The notes: a model not told the origin generated them from the letters alone. Positions 47,976 through 57,454 are shown, counted from the stretch's first letter. The stretch is 64,000 nucleotides of DNA from Hydrogenophaga sp. (GCF_018780075.1 NZ_JADMKB010000027.1:62001-126000); one strand, 5' to 3'. Translations and numbers: made by a program.

Positions 47976-47990
47976 GTCTCAAATTGAGAC
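47976..47990. promoter_or_regulatory. Perfect 15-bp palindrome upstream of the chemoreceptor
   Basis: GTCTCAA-A-TTGAGAC, just upstream of the candidate FliA -35. It has the form of a dimeric-repressor site. Confidence 0.5.
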
Positions 47991-48028
47991 CGTTCGGAGA
48001 ATCCAGTCTATGTGCGCCACTGCACATG

Positions 48029-48070
48029 AAAAAGCCGGAGCAGAGGCCTTATTGACCTGCAGTTCCGGCT
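48029..48070 (-). terminator. Terminator of the copper cluster
   Basis: Minus strand AGCCGGA ... TCCGGCT followed by TTTTT, with an inner GCAGG/CCTCTGC pairing. It is about 70 nt past the CusF-like stop. Confidence 0.65.
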
Positions 48071-48138
48071 CAACACGCCTCGGTGCCGTCAGAAAGACCG
48101 CACCGGGGGCGCTCGAAGGCGTGCTTTCGTGTGCGTCC

Positions 48139-48498
48139 TCAGGGCATCGCCTCCAGTTCGATCACGGTGTAGGCGCCGTTGACCTTGTCGGCCGTGAACC
48201 GCACCTTGTCGCCAGCCTTCAATTTGCCCAGCTGCGCCAGGTCGCGCACCTGGAACACCATGGTCATGGGGGGCATCTCCAGGTTGGGGATGTCGCCGTG
48301 TTTCAGCGTCACTTTGCCCGCGCCCGCGTCCACGCGGCGCACTTCGGCATCCACCATGGGCAGGCCGCTGGCCGGGGTCGCGGTGGCGGCGGTTGCCGGT
48401 GGGGTGACGGCCTGCGCCGCATGGTGGTCGTGGTTCTGCGCCAGGCTGGGCAGGGCGGGGGACAGCAGCGCGAGGGCGAGCACAAGGGTCTTTGACAT
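48139..48498 (-). CDS. CusF-like periplasmic copper-binding protein
   Basis: 119 aa with signal peptide (ALLSPALPSLAQ) and one CusF/EF domain. The copper site reads KHGDIPNLEMPPMTMVF: the His and two Met ligands are present, but the Trp that stacks on Cu(I) in E. coli CusF is Met here. A His cluster (NHDHHAA) follows the signal. It is the last gene of the copper cluster. It probably carries or buffers Cu(I) in the periplasm. Confidence 0.88.
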   Translation of the reverse strand: MSKTLVLALALLSPALPSLAQNHDHHAAQAVTPPATAATATPASGLPMVDAEVRRVDAGAGKVTLKHGDIPNLEMPPMTMVFQVRDLAQLGKLKAGDKVRFTADKVNGAYTVIELEAMP

Positions 48499-48527
48499 GG
48501 GGTGTTCTCCTGGGAGTGGGGCGGTCA

Positions 48528-49001
48528 TCAGCTGCGGAAATAGGACTGGTAGACGCGGGCGCTGCCGTCGGGCAGCACCAGCACCACGTCGTAGGGGGCT
48601 GTGCGGCCGCCGTATTCGGGGCCGTCCATTCCCGGGCTGCCCACCGGCATGCCGGGCACTGCGATGCCGATGGCCTTGGGTTTTTCGGCCAGCAGGCGGC
48701 GGATCTCGCGCGCGTTCACATGGCCCTCGACCACGTAGCCGCCGATGAGCGCGGTGTGGCAGGAGCCGAACTGGTCGGGCAGACCCAGGCGCTTGCGCAC
48801 CGCGGTGTTGCCGGTCTCGAAGACCTGCACCTGGAAACCGTCGCGCTGCAGGTAGCTGATCCAGTCCTTGCAGCAGCCGCAGTTGGGGTCTTTCCAGACC
48901 TGCAGCACCGGCAGGTCTTTGACCGGTGGCGTGGCGGCCCAGGCGGGCAGCGCGGTGGCCAGCAGGGCTGGGGCGGCGAGAAGAAGGGAACGTCGTTGCA
49001 T
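48528..49001 (-). CDS. DUF411 exported metal-binding protein
   Basis: 157 aa. Signal peptide (LLATALPAWA), then the DUF411 hallmark DPNCGCCKDW, a CxCC motif suited to Cu(I), and the conserved GSCHTALIGGYVVEGHV. The start is the inner Met with GGAG 9 nt upstream (the outer ATG overlaps that site). DUF411 proteins are recurrent members of copper and silver resistance clusters; the biochemical role is unknown. Confidence 0.9.
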   Translation of the reverse strand: MQRRSLLLAAPALLATALPAWAATPPVKDLPVLQVWKDPNCGCCKDWISYLQRDGFQVQVFETGNTAVRKRLGLPDQFGSCHTALIGGYVVEGHVNAREIRRLLAEKPKAIGIAVPGMPVGSPGMDGPEYGGRTAPYDVVLVLPDGSARVYQSYFRS

Positions 49002-49029
49002 GGTGTGCTCCATCAGGAAGGGTATGGGG

Positions 49030-49557
49030 TCAGGCCCGGGGCGCGACGCGGATGGTGCCGCGCATGCCCATCTCGTAGTGGCCGGGAATCAGGCAGGCGA
49101 ACTCGAAGTCGCCGGCCCGGTTGAAGGTCCAGGTGATGTCGCCGCGTTTCCCGGCCGCCACGTGGGCCATGTAGGGCTCGTCGTGCTCCATGCCTGGGTG
49201 CTTCTTCATCATCTCGGCGTGCGCCTGCAGTTCTTCGGGCGTGCCGATCACGATCTCGTGCAGCACCTTGCCCCGGTTGGCCGCGCGCAGGCGCAGGGTC
49301 TCGCCCTCGGTGACTTCGAGGTGGCTGGGGGTGAAGCGCATGTTGTCGCTCATGCGGATCTCGATGCTGCGTTTCGCTTCCCTGGGCTCGGCGGCAATGC
49401 CCCAGGGCTTCTGTTCCTTCACGACCGGCGCGTTGGCGGCGCCTGCCGCATGGCGGTCGCCGTGGGCGCCGGCCGGGCGGTGGGCCAGCCAGGCGGCCAG
49501 TGGGGCCAGGGTCAGCCATTGCTGGAAACGGCGGCGGGTGGTGGGGGTGTGTGTCAT
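49030..49557 (-). CDS. Plastocyanin/azurin-like cupredoxin
   Basis: 175 aa with signal peptide. The cupredoxin domain has a type-1 copper site: His in VLHEIVIG and then C, H and M in ACLIPGHYEMGM. An additional Met/His-rich segment (HAEMMKKHPGMEHDE) could hold extra copper. It starts 25 bp after the multicopper oxidase stop. Likely an electron carrier or copper store working with the oxidase. Confidence 0.9.
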   Translation of the reverse strand: MTHTPTTRRRFQQWLTLAPLAAWLAHRPAGAHGDRHAAGAANAPVVKEQKPWGIAAEPREAKRSIEIRMSDNMRFTPSHLEVTEGETLRLRAANRGKVLHEIVIGTPEELQAHAEMMKKHPGMEHDEPYMAHVAAGKRGDITWTFNRAGDFEFACLIPGHYEMGMRGTIRVAPRA

Positions 49558-49582
49558 GGGTGTTGGGTTCTTGGTGGTGACG

Positions 49583-50989
49583 TCAATGCTGGTGGCCGCC
49601 GCTGCCCTGGGGCTTGCGCACCGTGGCGTTGGGCGGCGCTGCGGGGGTGGGCTGCGCGGTGGTGGCGGGTGACTGGGCGGCCCCGGCGGTGGGCGTGGGC
49701 ACCTCGCGCGCCTGCGTGCCCGGCGGCATGGCGTACCAGCCCGGGTCGCCGTAGTCACCGGTTTTCTGGTCGGCGCGCACCTTGAGCGTGGTGAACATGC
49801 CGCCCATCTCGATGGCGCCATAGGGCCCGGTGCCGGTCATCATGGGGAAGGTGTTGGCGGGCAGCTCCATCTGCATCTCGCCCATGTCGGCCATGCCGCG
49901 TTCGCCCATGACCATGTAGTCGGGCGCCGTTTTCTGCAGGCGTTTGACCAGGCTGCTGTGGTCCACGCCGATCATGGTCGGCACGCCGTGGCCCATGGCG
50001 CCCATGGTGTGGTGGCTCTTGTGGCAGTGCATGGCCCAGTCGCCCGGTTCGTCGGCGATGAACTCGATCTGCCGCATCTGGCCCACGGCCACGTCGGTCG
50101 TCACCTCGGGCCAGCGCGCGGTCTTCGGGACCGGGCCGCCGTCGGTGCCCGTGACCTCGAACTCGATACCGTGGATGTGGATCGGGTGGTTGGTCATGGT
50201 GAGGTTGCCGATGCGCACGCGCACCCGCTCCCCCAGCCGCGCCACCAGCGGGCTGATGCCGGGGAAGACGCGGCTGTTCCAGGCCCAGATGTTCTGCTCC
50301 AGCATGGTGTTGACCTGCGGCGTCATGCTGCCGGGCTCCACATCGAAGGCGTTGAGCAGGAAGCAGTAGTCGCGCGCCACGGCCTCGATCAGCGGGTGTT
50401 TCGCCTTCGGGTGGGTGACCCACAGGCCCATCATGCCCATGGCCATCTGCGTCATTTCGTCGGCGTGCGGGTGGTACATGAAGCTGCCGGGCCGGCGCGC
50501 CACGAACTCGTAGACGAAGGTCTTGCCCGGCTGGATCTGCGGCTGCGTGAGCCCGCCCACGCCGTCCATGCCGGCGGGCAGGCGCTGGCCGTGCCAGTGC
50601 ATGGTGGTGTGTTCGGGCAGGCGGTTGGTCACATAGATGCGGACCCGGTCGCCTTCCACCACCTCGATGGTCGGTCCCGGGCTCTGGCCGTTGTAGCCCC
50701 ACATGTTGACCAGGAAGCCGGGCGCCATTTCGCGCACCACGGGTTCGGCCACGAGGTGGAACTCTTTCACGCCGTTGGCCATGCGCCAGGGCAGGGTCCA
50801 GCCGTTGAGCGTGACCACCGGGTTGTACGGGCGGCCCGCGCCGGTGACGCCGGGGGGTGTCCAGGGCGCGGCGGTGTCGGCCGAGGTCTGTTGCACCGCC
50901 TCGGGCAGCGCGGCGAGCGCCACGCGGCTCACACCGGCGGCGGCCACGGCACCGAGCGCGGCGCCGGAAAAAAATTGACGTCTTTGCAT
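49583..50989 (-). CDS. Multicopper oxidase (CopA/CueO-like)
   Basis: 468-aa periplasmic oxidase with a Tat-like signal (MQRRQFFSGAALGAVAAAGV). All four copper motifs are present: HWHG, HPHADE, HPIHIHG and the HCHKSHHTM block that carries the type-1 Cys, His and axial Met. A Met-rich stretch near 375-415 (MGERGMADMGEMQMEL) is typical of cuprous oxidases. It should oxidise Cu(I) to Cu(II) in the periplasm. The C-terminal 60 residues are low complexity, Pro/Ala/Thr-rich and end in GGHQH. Confidence 0.93.
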   Translation of the reverse strand: MQRRQFFSGAALGAVAAAGVSRVALAALPEAVQQTSADTAAPWTPPGVTGAGRPYNPVVTLNGWTLPWRMANGVKEFHLVAEPVVREMAPGFLVNMWGYNGQSPGPTIEVVEGDRVRIYVTNRLPEHTTMHWHGQRLPAGMDGVGGLTQPQIQPGKTFVYEFVARRPGSFMYHPHADEMTQMAMGMMGLWVTHPKAKHPLIEAVARDYCFLLNAFDVEPGSMTPQVNTMLEQNIWAWNSRVFPGISPLVARLGERVRVRIGNLTMTNHPIHIHGIEFEVTGTDGGPVPKTARWPEVTTDVAVGQMRQIEFIADEPGDWAMHCHKSHHTMGAMGHGVPTMIGVDHSSLVKRLQKTAPDYMVMGERGMADMGEMQMELPANTFPMMTGTGPYGAIEMGGMFTTLKVRADQKTGDYGDPGWYAMPPGTQAREVPTPTAGAAQSPATTAQPTPAAPPNATVRKPQGSGGHQH

Positions 50990-51040
50990 GTCAGTGCTTC
51001 TTTGTGAGGTCAAGCGACGCGCGAAGCGGTCGGGTCGGAG

Positions 51041-51115
51041 GACACCGCCGGGCTGGCTTTGCCAGACGGCTGGTGTCGCCCCCTTTGAAGGGGTAGCGCG
51101 AAGCGCTGCGGGGGT
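51041..51115 (-). repeat. Gene-end repeat 13 (inside the copper cluster)
   Basis: Starts 8 nt after the TolC-like gene stop, before the oxidase gene. Arms GACACC/GGTGTC, inner hairpin CTGGC-AAA-GCCAG. Confidence 0.85.
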
Positions 51116-51123
51116 GCTTCATG

Positions 51124-52485
51124 TCAGTGTCCTTGGGGGGCGGCGCCGGCGGGCGCCAGGGTGGCGCTGGCGCCGGGGGGCTGGTAGGCCCCGCCGGCGA
51201 GCAGCAGTTGCCAGTCGAGGTGGGCGAGCCAGAAGTCGCGGCGGGCCTGGGCGGCCGCGGCCGTGGCGGCCAGGCGTTCGCGGCTGGCCTCCAGCAGGTC
51301 CCAGGTGCTTTGCAGCATGCCGTTGTAGCGCAGCAGGGTTTCCTGCTCCAGGGCGGTTTGCAGCGGCAGGATGACCGCGTGGGTCTGCTGCGCCAGCGCG
51401 TGCTGCGCCTGCAGGCGGCCCCAGGCTTCGCGCGCGGCCGAGCGCCGGGCCACCGCGGCGCGCAGCAAACCGGCCTCGGCCGACACCGCGCGTTCCAGCC
51501 CATGGTCGTTGGCGAGGCGGGTGTCGCGCAGGTTCAGGGGCGCGGCAGGCAGCGTGGTGGCATCCAGGCCGGTGGCGCTTTCCTGCAACGCCCGGTCCCA
51601 GGCGGCGCGCTGCGCCGGGGGCGTGGCCTCGATGTCGCGCACCGCGTCGATGCGCTGCAGCGCCAGGGCGGCGTCCTGGGCCAGCACCCGGGCTTCAATG
51701 CCTTGGGCGTCGCCCTCCAGCGTCGCGGGTGGCGCCGCCAGCTCAGCCGGCAGGCGCTGGTCGAGTTCGGCCACCGCCTGACCCTGCCAAAGGCCCAGCA
51801 GGCGGGCCAGCCGCTCGCGGGCACCCAGCGCGGCTTGTTGGGCCTGCAGCAAGGACGCCGTTTCCCGGGCCTCGGCAAGCTGTTCGCGCAGCAGTCGGGC
51901 CTGGCTCCAGCTACCGGCTTGCACCATGCGTCGCCCGAGTTCGGCGGCGCTGCGGGCGGCGTCCAGCCGCGCCTGTTGCAGGCGCTGCGCCTGGCCGGCG
52001 GCGACCGCGTCCACCCAGGTGCGGCGCAGCTCGGCCACATGGTTCTGCAGGGCCAGGTGGCGTCCGGATTGCGCCAGGGCGCTGCCGCGGGGGCTGTCCA
52101 GCAGCTCGGGCCGCAGGCGCAGCGACTGGCGCAGCGCGTCATTCAGCGACAGCGGGCCGGGTTGGCCGGTGGCCTGGGCCGAGCCGGCGGTGTCACCGGA
52201 CTCGGCGCGCAGGATGTCGATGTGCCCGCGGGGGAAGGCGGCCACCCGTTCGTTGGCTGCTCGCCACTGCTTCAGCGCCTCGGCCGGGTTGTCCGGCAGG
52301 GGCTGTGATGCCACGGGGGCGGGTCGGGCCGGCGCGGTGGCGACGGCCGGGGTGGGGGTGGCGGGGTCGGCGGCGCGCTGCGCTTCGGACACCGCCTGGG
52401 CACGGGCGCCCATGAGCGGCAGGGCGAGCAGGCCCGCCCAGGCAAGGCGGTGCAGCAGCGGACGGTGCCGCTGGAATGGGGTCAT
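51124..52485 (-). CDS. TolC-family outer-membrane efflux protein
   Basis: 453 aa with signal peptide (LLALPLMGARAQA). Long alpha-helical hairpins rich in Ala, Gln, Arg and Leu (LRRTWVDAVAAGQAQRLQQA, AALGARERLARLLGLWQG) are the OEP signature. The start is the second ATG because AGGAG then sits 6 nt away. It is in the copper cluster between DUF2946 and the multicopper oxidase. No RND pump or membrane-fusion gene accompanies it here. Confidence 0.83.
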   Translation of the reverse strand: MTPFQRHRPLLHRLAWAGLLALPLMGARAQAVSEAQRAADPATPTPAVATAPARPAPVASQPLPDNPAEALKQWRAANERVAAFPRGHIDILRAESGDTAGSAQATGQPGPLSLNDALRQSLRLRPELLDSPRGSALAQSGRHLALQNHVAELRRTWVDAVAAGQAQRLQQARLDAARSAAELGRRMVQAGSWSQARLLREQLAEARETASLLQAQQAALGARERLARLLGLWQGQAVAELDQRLPAELAAPPATLEGDAQGIEARVLAQDAALALQRIDAVRDIEATPPAQRAAWDRALQESATGLDATTLPAAPLNLRDTRLANDHGLERAVSAEAGLLRAAVARRSAAREAWGRLQAQHALAQQTHAVILPLQTALEQETLLRYNGMLQSTWDLLEASRERLAATAAAAQARRDFWLAHLDWQLLLAGGAYQPPGASATLAPAGAAPQGH

Positions 52486-52563
52486 GGTCATCTCCTGAAT
52501 TCACAAACCGGTGCGAACGCGGTCCCGCAGGGGGACGCGCGGACGCACCACGGGTGGGTGAGT

Positions 52564-52896
52564 TCAGGCGATGGGGGGCTTGTGGCCGCGCTGGAGCACG
52601 GCGCTGGCGAAGTCACTGTGCTCGGGCGCCACCAGCGCCTGCGGCAGCGGCGCGGCGGCGGGACCTGGGTGGGGGCCGGCGGTCATGGCCGGTCCGTTGC
52701 AGACATCGCACAGGGTGTGGGTCTGTTGTTCGTCCGCTGCGGCGTCCACATGACCGCTGGTGTCGGCGGCCGGGGGGTGTTCGGCGCAGTGCGCTGCGGC
52801 GTCGGGCGTCGATGGCATCGACATGGCCATGGCGTCACTCGCCCAGCCGCGCAGGGGGAGCAGGGCGATCAGAAAGATGAGCAGCCAGTGACGCAT
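52564..52896 (-). CDS. DUF2946-like small exported protein
   Basis: 110 aa. Signal peptide (LLIFLIALLPLRGWASDA), then a His/Met-rich segment and HTLCDVCNG, a CxxC close to a His, as in the DUF2946 proteins found with copper genes. It is the first gene of the copper cluster; its -10 may be the TATCAT about 15 nt upstream of the ATG. Function unknown, copper binding inferred. Confidence 0.75.
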   Translation of the reverse strand: MRHWLLIFLIALLPLRGWASDAMAMSMPSTPDAAAHCAEHPPAADTSGHVDAAADEQQTHTLCDVCNGPAMTAGPHPGPAAAPLPQALVAPEHSDFASAVLQRGHKPPIA

Positions 52897-53036
52897 GCAG
52901 GGAATGATACCGGCGAGCGTGAGAAGTTCAGTGCGGACGCGACCGGTGGCAACCGGGCGCAACGCCAGGGCGGCGCCAACGCCTGTGGGCCGGTCGTTGA
53001 GGAGCCCGGCCACGCCACGGTGATGCCCAGGGGCCA

Positions 53037-53792
53037 TCAGTGCCCCAGGATCTTGGACAGGAAGTCCTTGCTGCGGTCGGTCTGCGGGTGGTTGAAGAAC
53101 TCTTCGGGCGTGTTTTGCTCGACCACCTGGCCCTGGTCCATGAAGATCACGCGGTCGGCCACGGCCTTGGCAAAACCCATCTCGTGCGTCACACACAACA
53201 TGGTCATGCCCTGGTCGGCCAGGCCGATCATCACGTCCAGCACCTCCTTGATCATTTCCGGGTCGAGCGCCGAGGTGGGCTCGTCGAACAGCATGATCTT
53301 GGGCGTGAGGCACAGCGCGCGCGCGATCGCCACGCGCTGCTGCTGGCCGCCCGAAAGCTGCAGCGGGTACTTGTGGGCGTGTTCGGCGATGCGCACGCGC
53401 TCCAGCTGCACCATGGCCTTTTCAATCGCCACGTTGCGCGGCAGCTTGGCCACCCAGGTGGGCGAGAGGATCAGGTTTTCCAGCACGGTGAGGTGCGGGA
53501 ACAGGTTGAATTGCTGGAACACCATGCCCACTTCGCGGCGCACCTTGTCGACACCCTTGAGGTCGTCGCCGACCAGGGTGCCGTCCACCGTGAGCTTGCC
53601 TTGCTGGTATTCCTCCAGCGCGTTGACGCAGCGGATCAGCGTGGACTTGCCCGAGCCGGACGGCCCGCAGATCACGACCTTCTCGCCCTTGGCGAAACTG
53701 AGGTTGACGTCGCGCAGCACGTGGTAGCCATTGCTGGCGTACCACTTGTTGACACCTTCGAAATGAATGATGGGGGCTTCTTGTTGGGTCAT
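53037..53792 (-). CDS. aapP: General L-amino acid ABC transporter, ATP-binding protein
   Basis: 251-aa ABC ATPase. Walker [11 protein letters not shown]-loop [17 protein letters not shown], signature LSGGQQQR, Walker [15 protein letters not shown] and H-loop VTHEM are all intact. Strong match to AapP/BztD/GlnQ. It is the last gene of the aapJQMP operon, 32 bp after aapM. It powers uptake by the AapQM permease pair. Confidence 0.95.
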   Translation of the reverse strand: MTQQEAPIIHFEGVNKWYASNGYHVLRDVNLSFAKGEKVVICGPSGSGKSTLIRCVNALEEYQQGKLTVDGTLVGDDLKGVDKVRREVGMVFQQFNLFPHLTVLENLILSPTWVAKLPRNVAIEKAMVQLERVRIAEHAHKYPLQLSGGQQQRVAIARALCLTPKIMLFDEPTSALDPEMIKEVLDVMIGLADQGMTMLCVTHEMGFAKAVADRVIFMDQGQVVEQNTPEEFFNHPQTDRSKDFLSKILGH

Positions 53793-53824
53793 GAGAGGCT
53801 TTCGTTTTTTGGGGTGTTGTTTGT

Positions 53825-54928
53825 TCAGCGGACCTTGCTCACGGCCGTGCGTTTTTCAACCCAGAGTGAGTAGCGCGACATGGCGAAACAGAACACGAAA
53901 TAGATCAGCGTGATGAAGAAATAGGCTTCGAGCTTGAACGGGCGCCAGTCGGCATCGGCGTTGAGCGCGAGGGCCAGCGCGCCGGTGAGCTCGTACAGCG
54001 AGACGATGGTCACCAGCGAGGTGTCCTTGAACATGCCGATGAAGGTGTTCATGAGCGAGGGCACCACCATCGACAGCGCCTGCGGCAGCACGATCTTGCG
54101 TTGCGCCTGCCAGTAGCTCAGGCCCAGGGTGGCCGCGGCCTCGGTCTGTCCCTTGGGCAGGGCCTGCAGGCCGCCGCGCACCACCTCGGCCATGTAGGCG
54201 GCCGAGAACAGCGTGATGGCGATCACCACGCGGATCAGCACGTCCACGCTCACGCCCTCAGGCATGAACAGCGGCAGCATGAACGAGGCCATGAACAGCA
54301 CCGTGATCAGTGGCACACCGCGGATCAGCTCCACGTAGAGCGTGCAGATGGTTCTGATGGCCGGCATGTTGGAGCGCCGGCCCAGCGCCACGAAGATCGC
54401 CAGCGGGAAGGCCATGGTCATCGACACCACGGTCAGCATCACGGTCAGCGGCAGGCCTCCCCACTGGTCGGTGTCCACCGCGGTCAGGCCGAGCACACCG
54501 CCCTTCATGAGGATGAAATAGACCACGAGCATGGCCACCCAGATGGGCCCCAGCCAACGGTTCCAGAAACGCGGCATGCAGCTGATGCCCACCACGCCCA
54601 GCATGAGCGCGGTGGCGATCACCGGGCGCCAGTGTTCGGCCTGCGGGTAGCGGCCCATCACGATCAGGCGGCCCTTTTCGGTGACCACGCCCCAGCAGGC
54701 GCCGATGCCGCGCATGTTGTTGCAGGCTTCGAGCTGGGCACCGAACACGGCGTTGAACAGCGCCCAGTCCAGGCTCTTGACCACAGCGAGTATGGCCACC
54801 GCCGCCACCAGCAGCGTCATGGCGCTGTTGAAGACGCTGGAGAACAGGTTGATCTTGAGCCAGGCCACGGCGCCAGTGCTCTTGCCCGGCATCGGGCGTG
54901 CAGGAATGTTCTGATAAATCTGTTGCAT
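53825..54928 (-). CDS. aapM: General L-amino acid ABC transporter, permease
   Basis: 367-aa inner-membrane permease. Several TM helices surround a periplasmic loop, and the EAA loop ([19 protein letters not shown]) contacts the ATPase. It resembles AapM/BztC. Its ATG follows the aapQ stop by one base, so the two are tightly coupled. Confidence 0.94.
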   Translation of the reverse strand: MQQIYQNIPARPMPGKSTGAVAWLKINLFSSVFNSAMTLLVAAVAILAVVKSLDWALFNAVFGAQLEACNNMRGIGACWGVVTEKGRLIVMGRYPQAEHWRPVIATALMLGVVGISCMPRFWNRWLGPIWVAMLVVYFILMKGGVLGLTAVDTDQWGGLPLTVMLTVVSMTMAFPLAIFVALGRRSNMPAIRTICTLYVELIRGVPLITVLFMASFMLPLFMPEGVSVDVLIRVVIAITLFSAAYMAEVVRGGLQALPKGQTEAAATLGLSYWQAQRKIVLPQALSMVVPSLMNTFIGMFKDTSLVTIVSLYELTGALALALNADADWRPFKLEAYFFITLIYFVFCFAMSRYSLWVEKRTAVSKVR

Positions 54929-54929
54929 T

Positions 54930-56129
54930 TCAGCGTTCCTGAATGGCTGCGCTGGCGTTGAACCAGTTCATCAGCGCCGAGGTGATGAGCGAGAGTGCGA
55001 GGTAGACCAGCATCACGATCGACAGGGCCTCGATGGCGCGGCCGGTCTGGTTGAGCGTCGTGTTGGCGATCGACACCAGCTCGGGGTAACCCACGGCCAC
55101 GGCGAGCGAGGAGTTCTTGGTCAGGTTCAGGTACTGGCTGGTCAGCGGCGGGATGATCACGCGCAGCGCCTGCGGCAGCACCACCAGCCGCATCGAATGG
55201 CCCTTGTTCAGGCCCAGTGAAGCCGCGGCTTCGTGCTGGCCCAGCGAAACCGAAGCGATGCCCGAGCGCACGATCTCGGCGATGAACGACGCGGTGTACA
55301 GCACCAGGCCCAGCAGCAGCGCGGTGAACTCGGGGCTGAACACGGCACCGTTCTCGATCTGGAAGTCGCCCTTCACGGGCAGGTCCCAGCCGGTGGGGGC
55401 GCCACCCGCGAGCCAGCCCGCGACCGCGAGTCCGGCGATCAGCGCCAGCGACACCCACAGCACCGGCTTTGGCTGGCCGGTCAGGTCGAAGTGCCGCCGC
55501 GCCTTGCGCGAGTACATGACCGAAGCGATCACGCCCAGCACGAGGCCGATGAGCGCCAGCGTCTGTCCCAGCTTCCAGATGGGCCAGGGGAAGGCCAGGC
55601 CGTTCTTGCTCAGGTAGAAGTGGCCCACCTGCCAGGCCTCTTCAAAGCTGGGCAGGATCTCGGTGAACACGATGTACCAGATCAGCAACTGCAGGTAGAT
55701 GGGCACGTTGCGGAAGAACTCGACGTAGCCGTAACAGAGCTTGCGCACCAGGAAGTTGGTGGAGAAGCGGCCGATGCCGATCAGGGTGCCGAGGATCGTG
55801 GCCAGCACGATGCCGATGACGGCGACCTTCAGCGTGTTGAGCAGACCGATGGAGAAGGCGGTCCAGTAGGTGCTCATCACGTCGTACGGGATGACGGTTT
55901 CGCTGATGTCGAAACCGAACGGCTGACCCATGAAGTCGTAGCCGCTCTGGATGCCGCGTTCGCGCATGTTGCGCAGCGTGTTGCGCACCAGCAGCCAGCC
56001 CAGGGCCACCACCGATGCGATGGCGACGATCTGGTAGATGACGCTGCGGCCTTCGCGGCTGTTCCAGGACATCGAGCGCCGTTTTTTGGCGGGCAGCGGC
56101 CGCGCTTCAATCATGGGCTGATGGGGCAT
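54930..56129 (-). CDS. aapQ: General L-amino acid ABC transporter, permease
   Basis: 399-aa permease homologous to AapQ/BztB. TM1 is near 33-50. The long insertion between the membrane halves is usual in this subfamily, and the EAA motif (SVSLGQHEAAASLGLNKGHS) is intact. The start MPHQPM has GGAACTGCC upstream. It follows a strong hairpin after aapJ, so its level is probably lower than that of the binding protein. Confidence 0.94.
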   Translation of the reverse strand: MPHQPMIEARPLPAKKRRSMSWNSREGRSVIYQIVAIASVVALGWLLVRNTLRNMRERGIQSGYDFMGQPFGFDISETVIPYDVMSTYWTAFSIGLLNTLKVAVIGIVLATILGTLIGIGRFSTNFLVRKLCYGYVEFFRNVPIYLQLLIWYIVFTEILPSFEEAWQVGHFYLSKNGLAFPWPIWKLGQTLALIGLVLGVIASVMYSRKARRHFDLTGQPKPVLWVSLALIAGLAVAGWLAGGAPTGWDLPVKGDFQIENGAVFSPEFTALLLGLVLYTASFIAEIVRSGIASVSLGQHEAAASLGLNKGHSMRLVVLPQALRVIIPPLTSQYLNLTKNSSLAVAVGYPELVSIANTTLNQTGRAIEALSIVMLVYLALSLITSALMNWFNASAAIQER

Positions 56130-56155
56130 GGGAGGCAGTTCCAGAATGAAAGGCT

Positions 56156-56207
56156 AAAAAAACGGCACAAGTGCCCTACGAAACCAGGTTCATAGAACAC
56201 TTGTGCC
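56156..56207 (-). terminator. Attenuator hairpin between aapJ and aapQ
   Basis: Perfect 10-bp stem GGCACAAGTG / CACTTGTGCC (56164-56173 and 56198-56207) followed on the minus strand by a T run. It is placed between binding-protein and permease genes, where partial termination raises the binding protein relative to the membrane parts. Confidence 0.75.
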
Positions 56208-56236
56208 TGCGACGGCCAAGTGCCGGTGGTGACGGA

Positions 56237-57265
56237 TCAGCGCAGAGGGGAGGCGTACATGAAACCGCCGGCGCTCCAGAGGTTGTTCTTGCCGCGCGGC
56301 AGGTTGATGGCGGTCTTGGGACCGACGTTGCGTTCGAACATCTCACCGTAGTTGCCCACGGCCTTGATGGAACGGGCCAGCCACTCCTTGTCCAGGCCCA
56401 GGTGCTTGCCGAGGTCTTCGGTCGAGCCGAGCATGCGGCCGACTTGCGGGTCGGTGCTGGTCTTCATCTGGTCCACGTTGGCCTGGGTGATGCCGTATTC
56501 CTCGGCCTCGATCAGGCCGTTGAGCACCCACTTGCTGATGGCGAAGAACTCGTCGTCACCGCGGCGCACCATTGGGCCCAGGGGCTCCTTGGAGATCAGG
56601 TCGGGCAGGATCACGTGGTCGGCCGGCACCTTGGCTTCCTTGGCACGGATCGAGGCCAGGCCCGAGGCGTCGGTGGTGTAGGCCTGGCAGCGGCCGGCGA
56701 AGTAGGCGCCGGTGGAGGCTTCCAGCTTCTCGAACACCACGGCCTTGATGTTGAGCTTGTTGGCGCGCGAGAAGTCGGTCAGGTTCTTCTCGGTGGTGGT
56801 GCCGGACTGCACGCACACGGTGGCGCCCTTGAGTTGCTTGGCGCTGGTGATCTTGCCCTTGTTGACCAGGAAGCCCTGGCCGTCGTAGTAGTTGACGCCC
56901 ACGAAGTGCAGGCCGAGCGACGCGTCGCGCGAGAGGGTGTTGGTGGTGTTGCGCGAGAGCACGTCGACTTCACCGGATTGCAGGGCGGTGAAACGCTGCT
57001 GGGCCGTCAGCGGCACCCACTTGACCTTGGTGGCATCGCCCAGCACCGCGGCGGCCACGGCCTTGCAGTAGTCCACATCGAGGCCTGTCCAGGCGCCGGC
57101 GCTGTCGGCGGCGGAGAAACCGGCCAGGCCCACGTTCACACCACACACCAGCTGTCCACGGGCCTTGATGGCGTCCACGGTCTTGCCCGCATGGGCGGGC
57201 AAGCTCACCAATGCCGAGGCAGTGCCCAGGCTCAGCACGGCCAGTTTCAGTGCATTCAATTTCAT
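56237..57265 (-). CDS. aapJ: General L-amino acid ABC transporter, substrate-binding protein
   Basis: 342-aa periplasmic binding protein. The signal peptide ends SLPAHAG, followed by a SBP_bac_3 domain (GQLVCGVNVGLAGFSAADSA, WTGLDVDYCKAVAAAVLG, LSRNTTNTLSRD, AYTTDASGLASIRA). Full-length match to AapJ/BztA, which take up glutamate, aspartate, glutamine and other L-amino acids. It is the first gene of the operon, under a candidate sigma-54 promoter about 190 bp upstream. Confidence 0.95.
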   Translation of the reverse strand: MKLNALKLAVLSLGTASALVSLPAHAGKTVDAIKARGQLVCGVNVGLAGFSAADSAGAWTGLDVDYCKAVAAAVLGDATKVKWVPLTAQQRFTALQSGEVDVLSRNTTNTLSRDASLGLHFVGVNYYDGQGFLVNKGKITSAKQLKGATVCVQSGTTTEKNLTDFSRANKLNIKAVVFEKLEASTGAYFAGRCQAYTTDASGLASIRAKEAKVPADHVILPDLISKEPLGPMVRRGDDEFFAISKWVLNGLIEAEEYGITQANVDQMKTSTDPQVGRMLGSTEDLGKHLGLDKEWLARSIKAVGNYGEMFERNVGPKTAINLPRGKNNLWSAGGFMYASPLR

Positions 57266-57454
57266 GGTTTCTCCGGTTCTCTGTAAAGGTTGATCGTCAG
57301 GTTGCGCCGCACCAGAAAGGGGCGGTTTGCACCCGCAGGGCGACTGTATTCCCGCCCCGTGGGCTGGGACATCGGGGTTTACGTGGGAAAACTATGCGAA
57401 GAATGTATGACCGCATCGCTCTACCACCGACCCCGGGTCCGAGACGATCGCATC

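Noticed and set aside
52450-53727. 425-codon plus-strand frame over DUF2946 and aapP
   Set aside because: Antisense to two recognised genes and without any protein family features.
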